44,284 bases of DNA from Bacteroidota bacterium (GCA_024280295.1 JAJRQK010000001.1:1-44284); one strand, 5' to 3'. Numbered from the stretch's first letter, positions 35,889-44,284 are shown. Notes: a model not told the origin generated them from the sequence alone. Program-made: numbers and translations.

Positions 35889-36851
35889 TTAATCAGAAAT
35901 TAACTCGTACAACTCATTCAAATTCGGAGATATAATGATTTCAATTCGACGATTTTTTGCTTTCTTCGTCGGATCAACTGGGTGGAATTCTGACCGTCCT
36001 GCTGCCATTAATTGCTTGGGATTGATCTTCGAGTTATCTAACATAATATCGATTACAGCCGTAGCTCGTAACACTGACAATTCCCAATTCGACTTAGGAT
36101 GAGTTGATTTACTAATCTTATCTGTGTCTGTGTGGCCTTCAACCACAACCTCCAAATCCTTTTCAGATTCAAGCACTTTTGCGAGTTCAACTAGCGCGTC
36201 CTTTCCTTCTTCCTCTATTGTAGTTGAACCCGATCCGAAAAGCAATTTCGCCTCTAAACTGACATAAATTTTTCCGTTTCTTTCTTCAACCGTAAGACCT
36301 TTATTCTTAAATCCCTTGAGTGCATCACTCACTCTTGATTTCAATTTCGCAGTCGCTTCGTCTTTGCTTTTGATCAGCGCTTCCAATTCCAAGACCCGTT
36401 GCTCCCGATCTTTCAAAACAGCTTCCTTCTCAAGCAATTTACGCTCAAGCGTGTATAATTCGGCTTCTTTTCGTTGGATTTCGAGCATTTTATTGTCCAA
36501 ATTTGAGGTCAACGTAGCCGTTTCATTCGACCCTGTTAATATCAACTTATTATACGTAGTCTCCAATGCCTCATTAATTTCAACTAATCGATCGTATTTC
36601 GCAAGTATAGTTCGGTATTGCTGACCAATGGTTGCGGCATTCGTTTTAATTGTGACAACCTCTTCAAGTAACCGCTCGTATTGATTCTGATAGTCAACAG
36701 CAGATGCCTCGAAATTCAATGCATCAGATTTATACTTGGAGATCTCCTCACTACACTTTTGTTCTTTTTCTAATAAGTCGTTATATTTTTTCGCTGGCAC
36801 ACATGCCGATAACATCAAAACTCCTAGTAAACCTGCAACAATACGCTTCAT
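35889..36851 (-). CDS. OmpA-family peptidoglycan-binding lipoprotein with coiled coil
   Basis: Outer-membrane lipoprotein of 320 residues. Lipobox LMLSAC near residue 17; a long coiled coil (about 25-185, rich in Glu, Lys, Leu) and a C-terminal OmpA/MotB domain (about 195-310) with LLFGSGSTTIEEEGKDAL, VVVEGHTDTD, NWELSVLRATAVIDIML and KNRRIEIIISP. It should tie the outer membrane to peptidoglycan. The ATG at 36851 (MKRIVAGLLG) is preferred; the in-frame TTG at 36860 only adds MKN. A -7 element TACTTTTG lies at 36885-36878 on the minus strand. Confidence 0.92.
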   Translation of the reverse strand: MKRIVAGLLGVLMLSACVPAKKYNDLLEKEQKCSEEISKYKSDALNFEASAVDYQNQYERLLEEVVTIKTNAATIGQQYRTILAKYDRLVEINEALETTYNKLILTGSNETATLTSNLDNKMLEIQRKEAELYTLERKLLEKEAVLKDREQRVLELEALIKSKDEATAKLKSRVSDALKGFKNKGLTVEERNGKIYVSLEAKLLFGSGSTTIEEEGKDALVELAKVLESEKDLEVVVEGHTDTDKISKSTHPKSNWELSVLRATAVIDIMLDNSKINPKQLMAAGRSEFHPVDPTKKAKNRRIEIIISPNLNELYELISD

Positions 36852-36877
36852 GTTCTTCAATTTTACTCAAAGATCAT

Positions 36878-36885
36878 CAAAAGTA
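36878..36885 (-). promoter_or_regulatory. Probable -7 element of the OmpA-family operon
   Basis: TACTTTTG on the minus strand fits TAnnTTTG exactly, 26 bp upstream of the ATG at 36851. No TTG -33 box at standard spacing. Confidence 0.4.
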
Positions 36886-37077
36886 AATCGCGCAGGACTT
36901 TCAGAAGGATTGTTTACAAACAGTGAAAGGTGGATAGCTAGCTATTCTTTTGGGCGTTCGGGCGTGCTTTCCGTTCTATCTTTAATTCAAAGGTGGACTT
37001 CAATGACTGCTCAACCTTCATCAAATTAAAGGATGCCGCTTCAATCACTAACGCAAAATCACTCGAAATTAGGATGC

Positions 37078-38004
37078 TTACTCAAACAAAGGGCAGCTTC
37101 CTGCACGTACATTTCGTTTTTTACATGACGTAAACCGAAGTGAAACTTCATGAGTGTTTTTTGCCCCCAACTGTATGGACGATAACGTGTAGTCAAAACT
37201 ATACCCTATCGAAAACTGATCTTTTAATTTCAGTTGAAAGAAGAGTAATAATGCATCGGAAGTTCGATATCCAACTCCAAATCCTAAGGTATTATTAAAG
37301 TCAGATTGCAAGATAAGATCAATAGCAACAGGTCCTTTTGGTGGAATTTTTAGTTGAAATCCTGGTAATAATGTAAGCTGTTCGTTTACTTTTAATCTGT
37401 AACCTGCATTAATTAGTGAGTGAAATCGGTAACGTGCATCTGTACCTATGGAAGACCACCTCGACGGAACTAGGTTTTGCAAGGACAACCCGATGTAATA
37501 ATTTTCAGTATTGTACCATGCTCCAAATGTTGCATCTGGAGCAAAAACAGATCCTTGATCTTGAAGGCTAGGATCTGGGGAGGTTGTTGTCACACCATTT
37601 GGGTCATATCCCATTTGAACAAACCCAGCATATATTCCCAATGAAAGACGATCTGTTTTATTAAAGTTGAAATGTCCAGCATAAGCTATATTAAATCGCT
37701 GTGTGCTGAAATTACCGATTTCATCTGTCTCAAATTTAAATCCCATTCCGTGGCGAGCACTCAAAAACTGTCTTCGTTTTGAACTCAGGGGTATCGCAAT
37801 AGTTGCAAAACCACTCTTTGGAGCCCCTTCAAAACCAACCCATTGAATTCGGTATAGTGTTCTAATATCGATACACTCTTTTATTCCTGCATGAGCAGGG
37901 TTCGAGGCAAATAAATTCCAAGACCATTGCGTGTACTGAGGTAATTGCTGTCCAAAACAAGTTGAAACACTAAGACCGATGGTTAACAAAAATAGTCCTC
38001 TCAT
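37078..38004 (-). CDS. PorP/SprF-family type IX secretion membrane protein
   Basis: Outer-membrane barrel protein of 308 residues. Signal peptide (cut near CFG-Q), then the family start QQLPQYTQWSWNLFASNPAHAG and the IRTLYRIQWVGFEGAPKSG segment. Later strands include GMGFKFETDEIGNFS, FNIAYAGHFNF, LSLGIYAGFVQM and IGYSFDYTLSSI. PorP/SprF proteins are usually encoded next to T9SS type B cargo and help attach or deliver that cargo (for example SprF with SprB). Here the cargo gene is directly upstream and overlaps by one base (TAATG), so the two are a cargo/partner pair. Confidence 0.92.
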   Translation of the reverse strand: MRGLFLLTIGLSVSTCFGQQLPQYTQWSWNLFASNPAHAGIKECIDIRTLYRIQWVGFEGAPKSGFATIAIPLSSKRRQFLSARHGMGFKFETDEIGNFSTQRFNIAYAGHFNFNKTDRLSLGIYAGFVQMGYDPNGVTTTSPDPSLQDQGSVFAPDATFGAWYNTENYYIGLSLQNLVPSRWSSIGTDARYRFHSLINAGYRLKVNEQLTLLPGFQLKIPPKGPVAIDLILQSDFNNTLGFGVGYRTSDALLLFFQLKLKDQFSIGYSFDYTLSSIQLGAKNTHEVSLRFTSCKKRNVRAGSCPLFE

Positions 38005-39302
38005 TACCGAATAACCGTTACACTTCCTTTCAAAATTTGCTCCTCTGAATCTTTCAACTCAATCACGTAATAATACACGCCCGAAGCAAGAACTTGCCCT
38101 CGTTTCGAAGTTCCGTTCCATGCTTTGATAAGAGAATACCCTGTTGATTCAAATATTTCTTGCCCCCAACGAGAAAACACCTTAACGGATGCATTTGGGT
38201 AATCTTCCATCCCCTCAATCAACCAAATTTCATTGATGTTATCGTTATTCGGAGAAAAAGTTGTGGGAATAAAAAGGTCAGATTCTAAAGTGATTGTCAC
38301 TTGATCGTTAATTGTACAGCCAAATTGAGTCGCAGATAATGTATATGTCGTTGTACTTGTTGGTGTAGCTGAAGGGCTCAAGCTATTCGGATCACTCAAT
38401 GTTTGAGCTGGTGTCCACACAAATATTCCTGCCGTTGTTGATCCCGAAAGGTTAATTGACGATCCTGGTGAAATTGTTTCATCCGTTCCCGCATCCACTG
38501 GAAATGAAATCACTGTGTTTGCCAAGCCAACATCAAATACAATTTCAGAACAAAGCAAATAACAGCTTGTTTGCACCGAAACAATATCGCCATCAGTCAA
38601 AGCCGTAGTTTGAAAAACAGAAATCACTGTTGTTGCAACCAAAACTCCATTAATGTACCATTGATAATCACTCGTGTTCGGACAATCTGTTGTCGCTGCA
38701 TTAAATGTCACCGTTTCATACAGGCAATAATTCCCATTTGAAGGACTGATTGATACTGTGGGGACTATTCTGTCAATTCCAGGACCAGAAAGCACCATAT
38801 CAAATGAGCATTCCGCAGATGTTGTTATTCCTATACCATTATCATCTCCATCAACAACAATATAATATTGGGTTAGCGGCGGAAGACCTACTGCCGTCAA
38901 TGAGAAATTCCCAACAGCATTTGAAATACAATTACCAATTTGAGTATAGGTTGATCCATCGCAAGGTGTTGTTGCTTGAATAATTGTTGCTTGAAGTTCT
39001 GTATCCTGTCCTGGGTTCAACACAAAAACTAAATTCGAGAAGTCAATTTGAACATTCCCTCCAGTGGCATTCGTCGTAAAGGTCATCCAAATGGAGTTTT
39101 GATCATCAAAGCAAAAATTGAAATCATCCTCACAATTCATACATACTGAGGCATTAGCTCCGCTATTTGTCAACGAAAAGGTTTGATTTGCACACACCTC
39201 CAATGCGTTCACACAATTATCATTTGACGGTTGAGCCAAAGTGTTGAATACTACCAAAAACGTGAAACACATCACTAACGCTTGCATGTTTTTTTTCAAC
39301 AT
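38004..39302 (-). CDS. T9SS type B (gliding-motility CTD) surface protein
   Basis: Secreted surface protein of 432 residues. Signal peptide MLKKNMQALVMCFTFLVVF ending near TLAQ; an N-terminal module starting PSNDNCVNALEVCANQTFSL with paired Cys residues; Ig-like and PKD-like domains (about 190-330); and a type B gliding-motility C-terminal domain (about 345-432) with LFIPTTFSPNNDNINEIWLIEG, KVFSRWGQEIFES and GVYYYVIELKD. Its stop overlaps the start of the PorP/SprF gene. The ATG at 39302 is chosen: a TTG 45 nt upstream lies inside the promoter -7 element (39352-39345). Probable adhesin or motility-associated protein. Confidence 0.9.
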   Translation of the reverse strand: MLKKNMQALVMCFTFLVVFNTLAQPSNDNCVNALEVCANQTFSLTNSGANASVCMNCEDDFNFCFDDQNSIWMTFTTNATGGNVQIDFSNLVFVLNPGQDTELQATIIQATTPCDGSTYTQIGNCISNAVGNFSLTAVGLPPLTQYYIVVDGDDNGIGITTSAECSFDMVLSGPGIDRIVPTVSISPSNGNYCLYETVTFNAATTDCPNTSDYQWYINGVLVATTVISVFQTTALTDGDIVSVQTSCYLLCSEIVFDVGLANTVISFPVDAGTDETISPGSSINLSGSTTAGIFVWTPAQTLSDPNSLSPSATPTSTTTYTLSATQFGCTINDQVTITLESDLFIPTTFSPNNDNINEIWLIEGMEDYPNASVKVFSRWGQEIFESTGYSLIKAWNGTSKRGQVLASGVYYYVIELKDSEEQILKGSVTVIR

Positions 39303-39344
39303 ATACTTTACTGAATTTACTATTCTCCTTTTGAGGCAACAGAT

Positions 39345-39375
39345 CAAAGTTAAAACAAAAATAGTACTGTGTCAA
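39345..39375 (-). promoter_or_regulatory. Promoter of the T9SS type B / PorP operon
   Basis: On the minus strand TTG (39375-39373), a 20-nt spacer, then TAACTTTG (39352-39345), matching TTG-N-TAnnTTTG. A second perfect -7 element TATTTTTG lies at 39363-39356. Both precede the ATG at 39302 by 40-60 bp. Confidence 0.5.
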
Positions 39376-39612
39376 TCATTTGCATACAGACACTACTCAT
39401 TCACAGAACGTAACGTACATCACCCCTCAGTGAGACAGACATTAACAAAAAAATAACGTAACTATCATTGAACGCGCGAAAAGCCAGTGTTTTACTGGGA
39501 TTTTAACGGAAATTAAGATAAATTTACCCCCGTTATTGCAGGAAACTCAAGCTAATTCAGCATTTGGCACAATAATAGAAGTATACCTAGACGAATTGTA
39601 AAAACAAGACTT
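39376..39612. other. Divergent intergenic region
   Basis: No gene. It carries the upstream signals of two divergent envelope operons. A hairpin CCAGT (39484-39488)/ACTGG (39494-39498) with a GTTTT loop is flanked by AAAA and TTTT. TTTG at 39563-39566 followed by TATACCTA at 39582-39589 is a weak promoter candidate for the plus-strand giant gene. Confidence 0.35.
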
Positions 39613-42600
39613 ATGAGAAAAATTATTACACTCGTATTTAGTATTTTTTTAGCACTCAATCTTTTCGGACAACGTCTGGACTATGATCATAGTTCAAACT
39701 GGTTTCTTGGATTAAATATTGGGGCTGCATGGAACACTACTGATGTCCAAAACAAAACAAACCTAGGATATGGATTCCTATTTGGTCGATCATTCAATTA
39801 CCGTGAGGGCAATCGAATTAGTTTTGATCTGAGAATGCGTTATTTACGAGGAACTTGGAATGGTCACGATTACGATTCAACTAACCTTGCACATTTGGGA
39901 ACAGGTTATACTGGCTCTCTTCAAGACTACCAAAATGGGTTAGGGTATTCAGTGAATAACTTTGAAGCAGACGTTCATGAATTAGGCCTAGAACTTGCCC
40001 TTCACCCAAATAGACTTGTTGGGAGAACAGGATGGGATCCTTACATTTTTGGTGGTCTTAATCTAAGTTGGAATAAAACGAGTGGTGACCTTATCGATCA
40101 AGCTGTCTTTTTAAGTCAACCAGGAACCTACAATTATGATTCAATTGGTTTTTCGAAGCCTTCAATTAATAATGTACTAGATGGTCTTTATGAAACTCCG
40201 TTAGATGGAAGTGCCAATGCATACGATGTAAACTTTATGCCTAGTCTCGGAATAGGTCTTGGATATCAATTTGGCCCAAGATTTTCGATGGGCATTGAGC
40301 ACAAAACAACATTTACACTTATTGATGACTTTGATGGCTACACAGATGGGACTCCTCGTTTCGGAATATTTGAAAACGATCTATATCATTATACAAGTAT
40401 GTATATGCGATTTAGATTGAGAGGCGCGAACAGAGTTCGTCCAATTCGACCAACTCCAACACCTCCTCCAGTAACTACAATTGCACCCTGTCAAGAGCCA
40501 GTAGTTCGATTGATTCGACCAAATCAGCGAAGAGCAAATTCATTAACACAGTTCTATATATTAAAGGCAGAAGTAAATTTTATTTCTGGAAGAGAAAACA
40601 TTATTCTTCGTGTAAATGGTGTGCCGACAACTAATTTCCTTTATAATCCAAACACACACTTGTTGGAAGCAAATCTTCAGTTAATTTCTGGTAACAATAC
40701 AATAGAAATTGTTGGGAATAATGGCTGTGGGTCGGGTCGTGAGGTAATCACATTAACATTTGATGATTGTGAAGATCCAGTAGTAGCATTTGAGAATGTT
40801 TGTGGAAATGGTGCAGATGTAGAAAATGCATCTTATAATGTTCTTGCAAACATAGAAAATAGTACAACAATTTACTATACTGTGAATGGTGTCTCAAATT
40901 CAAATTATACGTACGGCACAACTTCCGAGCAGTTCTCAAGTAATATTATTTTACAACAGGGACAGAATACAATTCAGATCACAGCAACAAACGAATGTGG
41001 AACAGATACTGAAACAATTGTAGTTACCTACACCGATTGTGCTGACCCTTACGTTAACTTCTTTACAGGAAACTCATCCTTTGTGCAAGTAAGTAAGTCA
41101 AATTACATCCTACAAGCTTATGTTTTCAATGCAGCGTCAAAGAACCAAATTACCTTCCAAGTAAATGGGTCAAACAAGTACTTCACCTTCAATGCGACAT
41201 CAAGTTTGTTAGAAAGTAACCTTAATCTTGTTACTGGAAGAAACATAATTACCATTACTGGAAGGAATAACTGTGGAACAGATACTGAAACAATTACTGT
41301 TGAATACACGCCATGTGTTGATCCTATCATTCAAATGATTTTACCTCTTGGCGCGACATCTACAGCAAATATTGGGACTCAGTTAATCAGTGCTAAACTA
41401 TTTAATGTTGCCTCTGCAAGTCAGGTGCAATTAACTGTTAACGGTTCAATTCAAATAGGGGGAACCTTCAATACAATAAGTAAATTATTTGAAAAAACTG
41501 TTGTGTTAAATGCTGGAGCAAATACAATTCAACTTAGTGTAAATAACGATTGTGGAACAGACACTGAAACGTTCACGGTAATTTTTAATGCTTGTGATGC
41601 ACCAGATGTTCAAATGATTTTACCCGTTAACGGTGGATTTACACCAAACCCTAGTCAATTAGTTCAGGCAATGGTCTTTAATTTAACTGGCGTGAATCAA
41701 ATCAACCTGTACATGAACGGTGCACTTCAATCTGGAGGATCCTATTCTCCTATAAGCGGATTATACCAAAACACGATCTCACTGAATCAAGGGATAAACA
41801 CAGTCCAAATTGTGGCAACAAATAACTGTGGAACAGATACAGAGTCTGTGACAATAACTCATCGCCCATGTGATGCTCCAATAATCAGCATTGCTGCACC
41901 AGCAGCAAATCCTTTGTACACACCTGCAGCCACGTTTAATGTTCAATCAACAATCGCTAATATTACAAGCGCATCACAAGTACACCTTACCGTAAATGGA
42001 GTTGTAGATGCTAGTGGCGCATCCTTTGTGTTAGCATCTGAAACGTATCAGAATACAGTGAATCTCAATGCTGGAAATAATGTCATTGTGCTTACTGCAA
42101 CAAACAGTTGCGGAGCTGTTACCAGTCAAACAGCAATCGTTCGAGAAGTTGTAATTATTGACATCCCCAGTGAGGAAATAGATTCAATTGTTATTTGTAA
42201 ACCCCACCTTAATAATGTAGGTAATCCAGAAACGATGACAATTCCTCTATCTCATTGGCCAGCCTATCAAGCACAAGGAGCACAATTAGGTCCTTGTCCA
42301 GAAATAGAAGAACCTGAGGATCAAATTACGATTTGTCATCGCCCTTCAGGAAACACTTCAAATACACAAACGCTAACAATCCTATTGTCAGCTTGGCCTG
42401 CCCATCAAGCCCACGGAGATGTTTTGGGTGAGTGTCATGGATTAGAGGTTCCAGAGGAAAAAATCACTATTTGTCTAAATGGTAGTCAACTAGAAATTGA
42501 AATTTCTGAATGGACAACATATCAAGCACAAGGAGCAATACTCGGGTCATGTCCAGAAACGACAATGACTATCTGTTTAAATGGGGAACAAAAAGAGATT

Positions 42601-44284
42601 CCTGTATCAAAATGGACAGACTTCCAAGCACAGGGAGCTACACAAGGCCCATGTCCTGAAGAAACAGTGACCATGTGCCTCAATGGCTCTCCAGTTGAAG
42701 TGCCAGCTTCACAAGTTGGTAAATATCAGACGCAAGGAGCAATTCTTGGACCATGCTCAGAAGCTAAAATGACAATTTGCTTGAATGGTCAACAAATGGA
42801 GATACCTTTAGATGAATGGGCGACCTATCAATCACAAGGAGCCATCATGGGAACCTGCCGAGAAATCACTGTTGCTGTTTGTTTAAATGGAAATCAACTT
42901 ACTATTCCAGCATCTCAACTTGCAAACTACATTGCACAAGGAGCAACAGAGGGGCCTTGTGATGAAGAAACGGTAACCATGTGCTTAAACGGCCGCCCTA
43001 TCGAAGTTCCTTCTTCACAGATTGGAAAATATCAAACACAAGGCGCAACTCTAGGACCTTGTCCAGAAGCGACAATGACAATTTGTTTGAATGGAGAACA
43101 ACAAGAAATCCTAGTTGCAAAATGGACAGCTTTCCAAGCACAAGGAGCGATTATGGGTAAATGCCCAGAGGAAACCGTAACCATGTGTTTGAATGGCAAT
43201 GCCATTGAAATTCCTATATCTCAAGTTGGCAAGTATCAAACACAAGGGGCAACCCTAGGAGTGTGTCCAGAGGTTACAATGATAATCTGTTTGAATGGTA
43301 ATCAGCAAGAGATTCCTGTTGTTAAATGGGCAACATTCCAAGTACAAGGTGCTACAATGGGGCCCTGCCAAGAAGAAACGGTGATGATGTGTTTGAATGG
43401 TTCTGCGGTTGAAGTTCCGTCTTCTCAGGTCGGAAAATACCAAACACAAGGTGCTACTTTGGGACCATGCCCTGAGCCAACAATGGTAATTTGCATGAAT
43501 GGGATTCCTAAAACAATCTTGACAAGTCAGTGGGCAAGTTATCAATCTCAAGGAGCAACTCAAGGACCTTGCGATTTAAATCCTAATGAGCAAAATAACC
43601 AGACGAGCAATGAGTTAGATTCAACATCTCTTGAAAATGGAGTTGAAGAAGGAGAAGAGCGTCCAGGTCTGAATATTGGTGGTGAGCAAGGAAATCATGG
43701 CTTGACGATTCAAACCATCACAATTTGCTTTACTCCTGAAGGATCAATCAGTTCAGAAACGATGGAAATCCCACTTTCTGAATGGGGAGAGTATCAGGCA
43801 AAGGGTGCTCAACTTGGACCTTGTGCTAAAGGTCAAGAATTTAACAATGGTGGAGGTGAAAAAGCCAAAGCAGATGCCGAGAAGAAACGTAAGGCAGAGG
43901 AAGAAGAAAAAGCCAAAGCAGCTGCAACCAAACTAAAGGCTGACGCAGAAGCAAAGGCTAAAGCAGAACGTGACGCAAAACAAAGAGCTGAACAAATAGC
44001 ACGTGATAAAGCTGCCAAAGAAAAAGCAACTCAAGATGCTAAAGCTAAAGCAAAGGCTAAAGCAGAACGTGACGCAAAACAAAGAGCTGAACAAATAGCG
44101 CGTGATAAAGCTGCCAAAGAAAAAGCAACTCAAGATGCTAAAACTAAAGCCGATGCAGAAGCAAAGGCTAAAGCAGAACGTGACGCAAAACAAAGAGCTG
44201 AACAAATAGCGCGTGATAAAGCTGCCAAAGAAAAAGCAACTCAAGATGCTAAAGCTAAAGCCGATGCAGAAGCAAAGGCTAAAG
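39613..44284 (+). CDS. Giant modular envelope protein: barrel, Ig-like repeats, Cys-bounded repeats, TolA-like coiled coil (partial)
   Basis: Open from ATG 39613 to the right edge, 1557 codons and unfinished. Order: signal peptide (about 1-20, ending FGQ); a beta-barrel-like domain (about 25-270) with many alternating aromatic strands, e.g. FMPSLGIGLGYQFGPRFS; a Pro/Thr linker (276-292); six Ig-like repeats of about 92 residues, each opened by a Cys (293, 386, 476, 568, 661, 753) and ending with patterns like NNCGTDTET; fourteen Cys-bounded repeats (862-1404); then a Lys/Ala/Glu coiled coil (from 1416) like the TolA middle region. The barrel should sit in the outer membrane. Which side the repeats face is unknown. 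Not a known family as a whole; the C-terminus outside the window may decide the role. Confidence 0.75.
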   Translation, partial: MRKIITLVFSIFLALNLFGQRLDYDHSSNWFLGLNIGAAWNTTDVQNKTNLGYGFLFGRSFNYREGNRISFDLRMRYLRGTWNGHDYDSTNLAHLGTGYTGSLQDYQNGLGYSVNNFEADVHELGLELALHPNRLVGRTGWDPYIFGGLNLSWNKTSGDLIDQAVFLSQPGTYNYDSIGFSKPSINNVLDGLYETPLDGSANAYDVNFMPSLGIGLGYQFGPRFSMGIEHKTTFTLIDDFDGYTDGTPRFGIFENDLYHYTSMYMRFRLRGANRVRPIRPTPTPPPVTTIAPCQEPVVRLIRPNQRRANSLTQFYILKAEVNFISGRENIILRVNGVPTTNFLYNPNTHLLEANLQLISGNNTIEIVGNNGCGSGREVITLTFDDCEDPVVAFENVCGNGADVENASYNVLANIENSTTIYYTVNGVSNSNYTYGTTSEQFSSNIILQQGQNTIQITATNECGTDTETIVVTYTDCADPYVNFFTGNSSFVQVSKSNYILQAYVFNAASKNQITFQVNGSNKYFTFNATSSLLESNLNLVTGRNIITITGRNNCGTDTETITVEYTPCVDPIIQMILPLGATSTANIGTQLISAKLFNVASASQVQLTVNGSIQIGGTFNTISKLFEKTVVLNAGANTIQLSVNNDCGTDTETFTVIFNACDAPDVQMILPVNGGFTPNPSQLVQAMVFNLTGVNQINLYMNGALQSGGSYSPISGLYQNTISLNQGINTVQIVATNNCGTDTESVTITHRPCDAPIISIAAPAANPLYTPAATFNVQSTIANITSASQVHLTVNGVVDASGASFVLASETYQNTVNLNAGNNVIVLTATNSCGAVTSQTAIVREVVIIDIPSEEIDSIVICKPHLNNVGNPETMTIPLSHWPAYQAQGAQLGPCPEIEEPEDQITICHRPSGNTSNTQTLTILLSAWPAHQAHGDVLGECHGLEVPEEKITICLNGSQLEIEISEWTTYQAQGAILGSCPETTMTICLNGEQKEIPVSKWTDFQAQGATQGPCPEETVTMCLNGSPVEVPASQVGKYQTQGAILGPCSEAKMTICLNGQQMEIPLDEWATYQSQGAIMGTCREITVAVCLNGNQLTIPASQLANYIAQGATEGPCDEETVTMCLNGRPIEVPSSQIGKYQTQGATLGPCPEATMTICLNGEQQEILVAKWTAFQAQGAIMGKCPEETVTMCLNGNAIEIPISQVGKYQTQGATLGVCPEVTMIICLNGNQQEIPVVKWATFQVQGATMGPCQEETVMMCLNGSAVEVPSSQVGKYQTQGATLGPCPEPTMVICMNGIPKTILTSQWASYQSQGATQGPCDLNPNEQNNQTSNELDSTSLENGVEEGEERPGLNIGGEQGNHGLTIQTITICFTPEGSISSETMEIPLSEWGEYQAKGAQLGPCAKGQEFNNGGGEKAKADAEKKRKAEEEEKAKAAATKLKADAEAKAKAERDAKQRAEQIARDKAAKEKATQDAKAKAKAKAERDAKQRAEQIARDKAAKEKATQDAKTKADAEAKAKAERDAKQRAEQIARDKAAKEKATQDAKAKADAEAKAK
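40489..42150 (+). repeat. Six Ig-like tandem repeats (about 276 bp each)
   Basis: Units begin with a Cys codon at 40489, 40768, 41038, 41314, 41593 and 41869. Each shows Cys-Asp/Glu-x-Pro, a central VNG or MNG turn, a strand such as LNAGANTIQL or LQQGQNTIQI, and a closing CGTDTET motif. The second Cys in each unit suggests a conserved disulfide. Confidence 0.75.
42196..43824 (+). repeat. Fourteen Cys-bounded CLNG/QGA repeats
   Basis: Each unit starts with Cys-Leu-Asn-Gly (or Cys-His/Cys-Lys in the first two) and ends Gly-Pro-Cys, 28 residues between the bounding Cys and about 33 including the linker. Units 1, 2 and 14 are longer. Unit 2 reads ICHRPSGNTSNTQT and AWPAHQAHGDVLGEC, matching a wider bacterial ICHxPPGN...HGDxLGxC motif. 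Later units keep the frame but lose the His residues. From unit 5 on, KYQTQGA-type and Trp-type units largely alternate, so recent duplication may have copied pairs of about 200 bp. A 50-residue acidic linker separates units 13 and 14. Confidence 0.85.
43951..44284 (+). repeat. Near-identical 99/111-bp tandem repeats coding a Lys/Ala-rich coiled coil
   Basis: Copies start with GCAAAGGCTAAAGCAGAACG or its prefix at 43951, 44050, 44161 and 44272. Spacing is 99, 111 and 111 bp; the first copy lacks a 12-bp Ala-Asp-Ala-Glu block. Copies differ at only a few positions. The array runs off the right edge, so copy number is unknown. Confidence 0.9.

Noticed and set aside
36940-37065. Minus-strand open stretch of about 40 codons after the PorP/SprF gene (reads SFNLMKVEQSLKSTFELKIE)
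   Set aside because: No ATG at a sensible position, no ribosome-binding context and very short; could be chance.
40748-44244. Several minus-strand open frames, some with repeated Phe/Cys/Ser-rich sequence, at the right end
   Set aside because: They are antisense shadows of the giant plus-strand gene, which is open throughout; their repeats mirror its repeated codons.
42196-44284. CRISPR-like or short DNA repeat array
   Set aside because: The repetition is in the protein-coding frame, with codon-level variation and no unique spacers.

Overview
The window is a chromosomal segment of a Bacteroidota bacterium, most likely Flavobacteriales (Crocinitomicaceae or Cryomorphaceae-like; this finer placement is inference). 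The signs are low G+C, many secreted proteins with type IX secretion (T9SS) C-terminal domains, a gliding-motility-type C-terminal domain protein paired with a PorP/SprF protein, a SusC-type TonB receptor with a CarboxypepD_reg domain, a LytS/LytT-like two-component pair with TPR repeats, and several Bacteroidota-type promoters (TAnnTTTG -7 element). There are no rRNA or tRNA genes, no CRISPR array, no prophage and no recognisable defence island.

Layout. 1-1750 (-): 5' part of leuS, cut by the left edge. 1853-4829 (+): TPR sensor histidine kinase and LytTR response regulator. 4830-5339: non-coding, with several hairpins and a strong terminator. 5340-6998 (+): membrane-anchored TPR/LuxR regulator. 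7102-13755 (+): surface-protein island with an unknown exported protein, three paralogous collagen-like proteins, and a short T9SS protein between the second and third. 13789-17211: cyclase-family hydrolase, YceI lipoprotein, HAD phosphatase, methylmalonyl-CoA epimerase and a small exported protein. 17455-21633 (+): an oligopeptide-type binding lipoprotein and a TonB-dependent receptor in one operon. 21700-22267: a decayed IS1595-family transposase. 22386-26414 (-): a 1342-residue T9SS cargo with beta-helix and PKD domains. 26611-30628 (+): sucA-sucB. 30629-31525: mostly non-coding, with a broken gene. 31526-32648 (-): ECF sigma factor and cupin anti-sigma factor. 32843-34636 (-): uvrC. 34754-35266 (+): second YceI protein. 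35267-35530: a compact, highly structured non-coding segment. 35531-36851 (-): OmpA-family lipoprotein and VOC protein. 37078-39302 (-): T9SS type B protein and PorP/SprF protein. 39613 to the right edge (+): a giant modular envelope protein of more than 1557 residues.

How it fits together. Much of the window is envelope biology: T9SS cargo, outer-membrane proteins, lipoproteins and two or three signalling modules that could read envelope state (TPR kinase, TPR-LuxR regulator, ECF sigma/anti-sigma). Housekeeping genes (leuS, sucAB, mce, uvrC) lie between them. The most unusual item is the unfinished protein at the right edge. It combines a predicted outer-membrane barrel, six Ig-like repeats, fourteen short Cys-bounded repeats and a TolA-like Lys/Ala coiled coil made of nearly identical 111-bp DNA repeats. 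All functional calls rest on motif reading without database searches.
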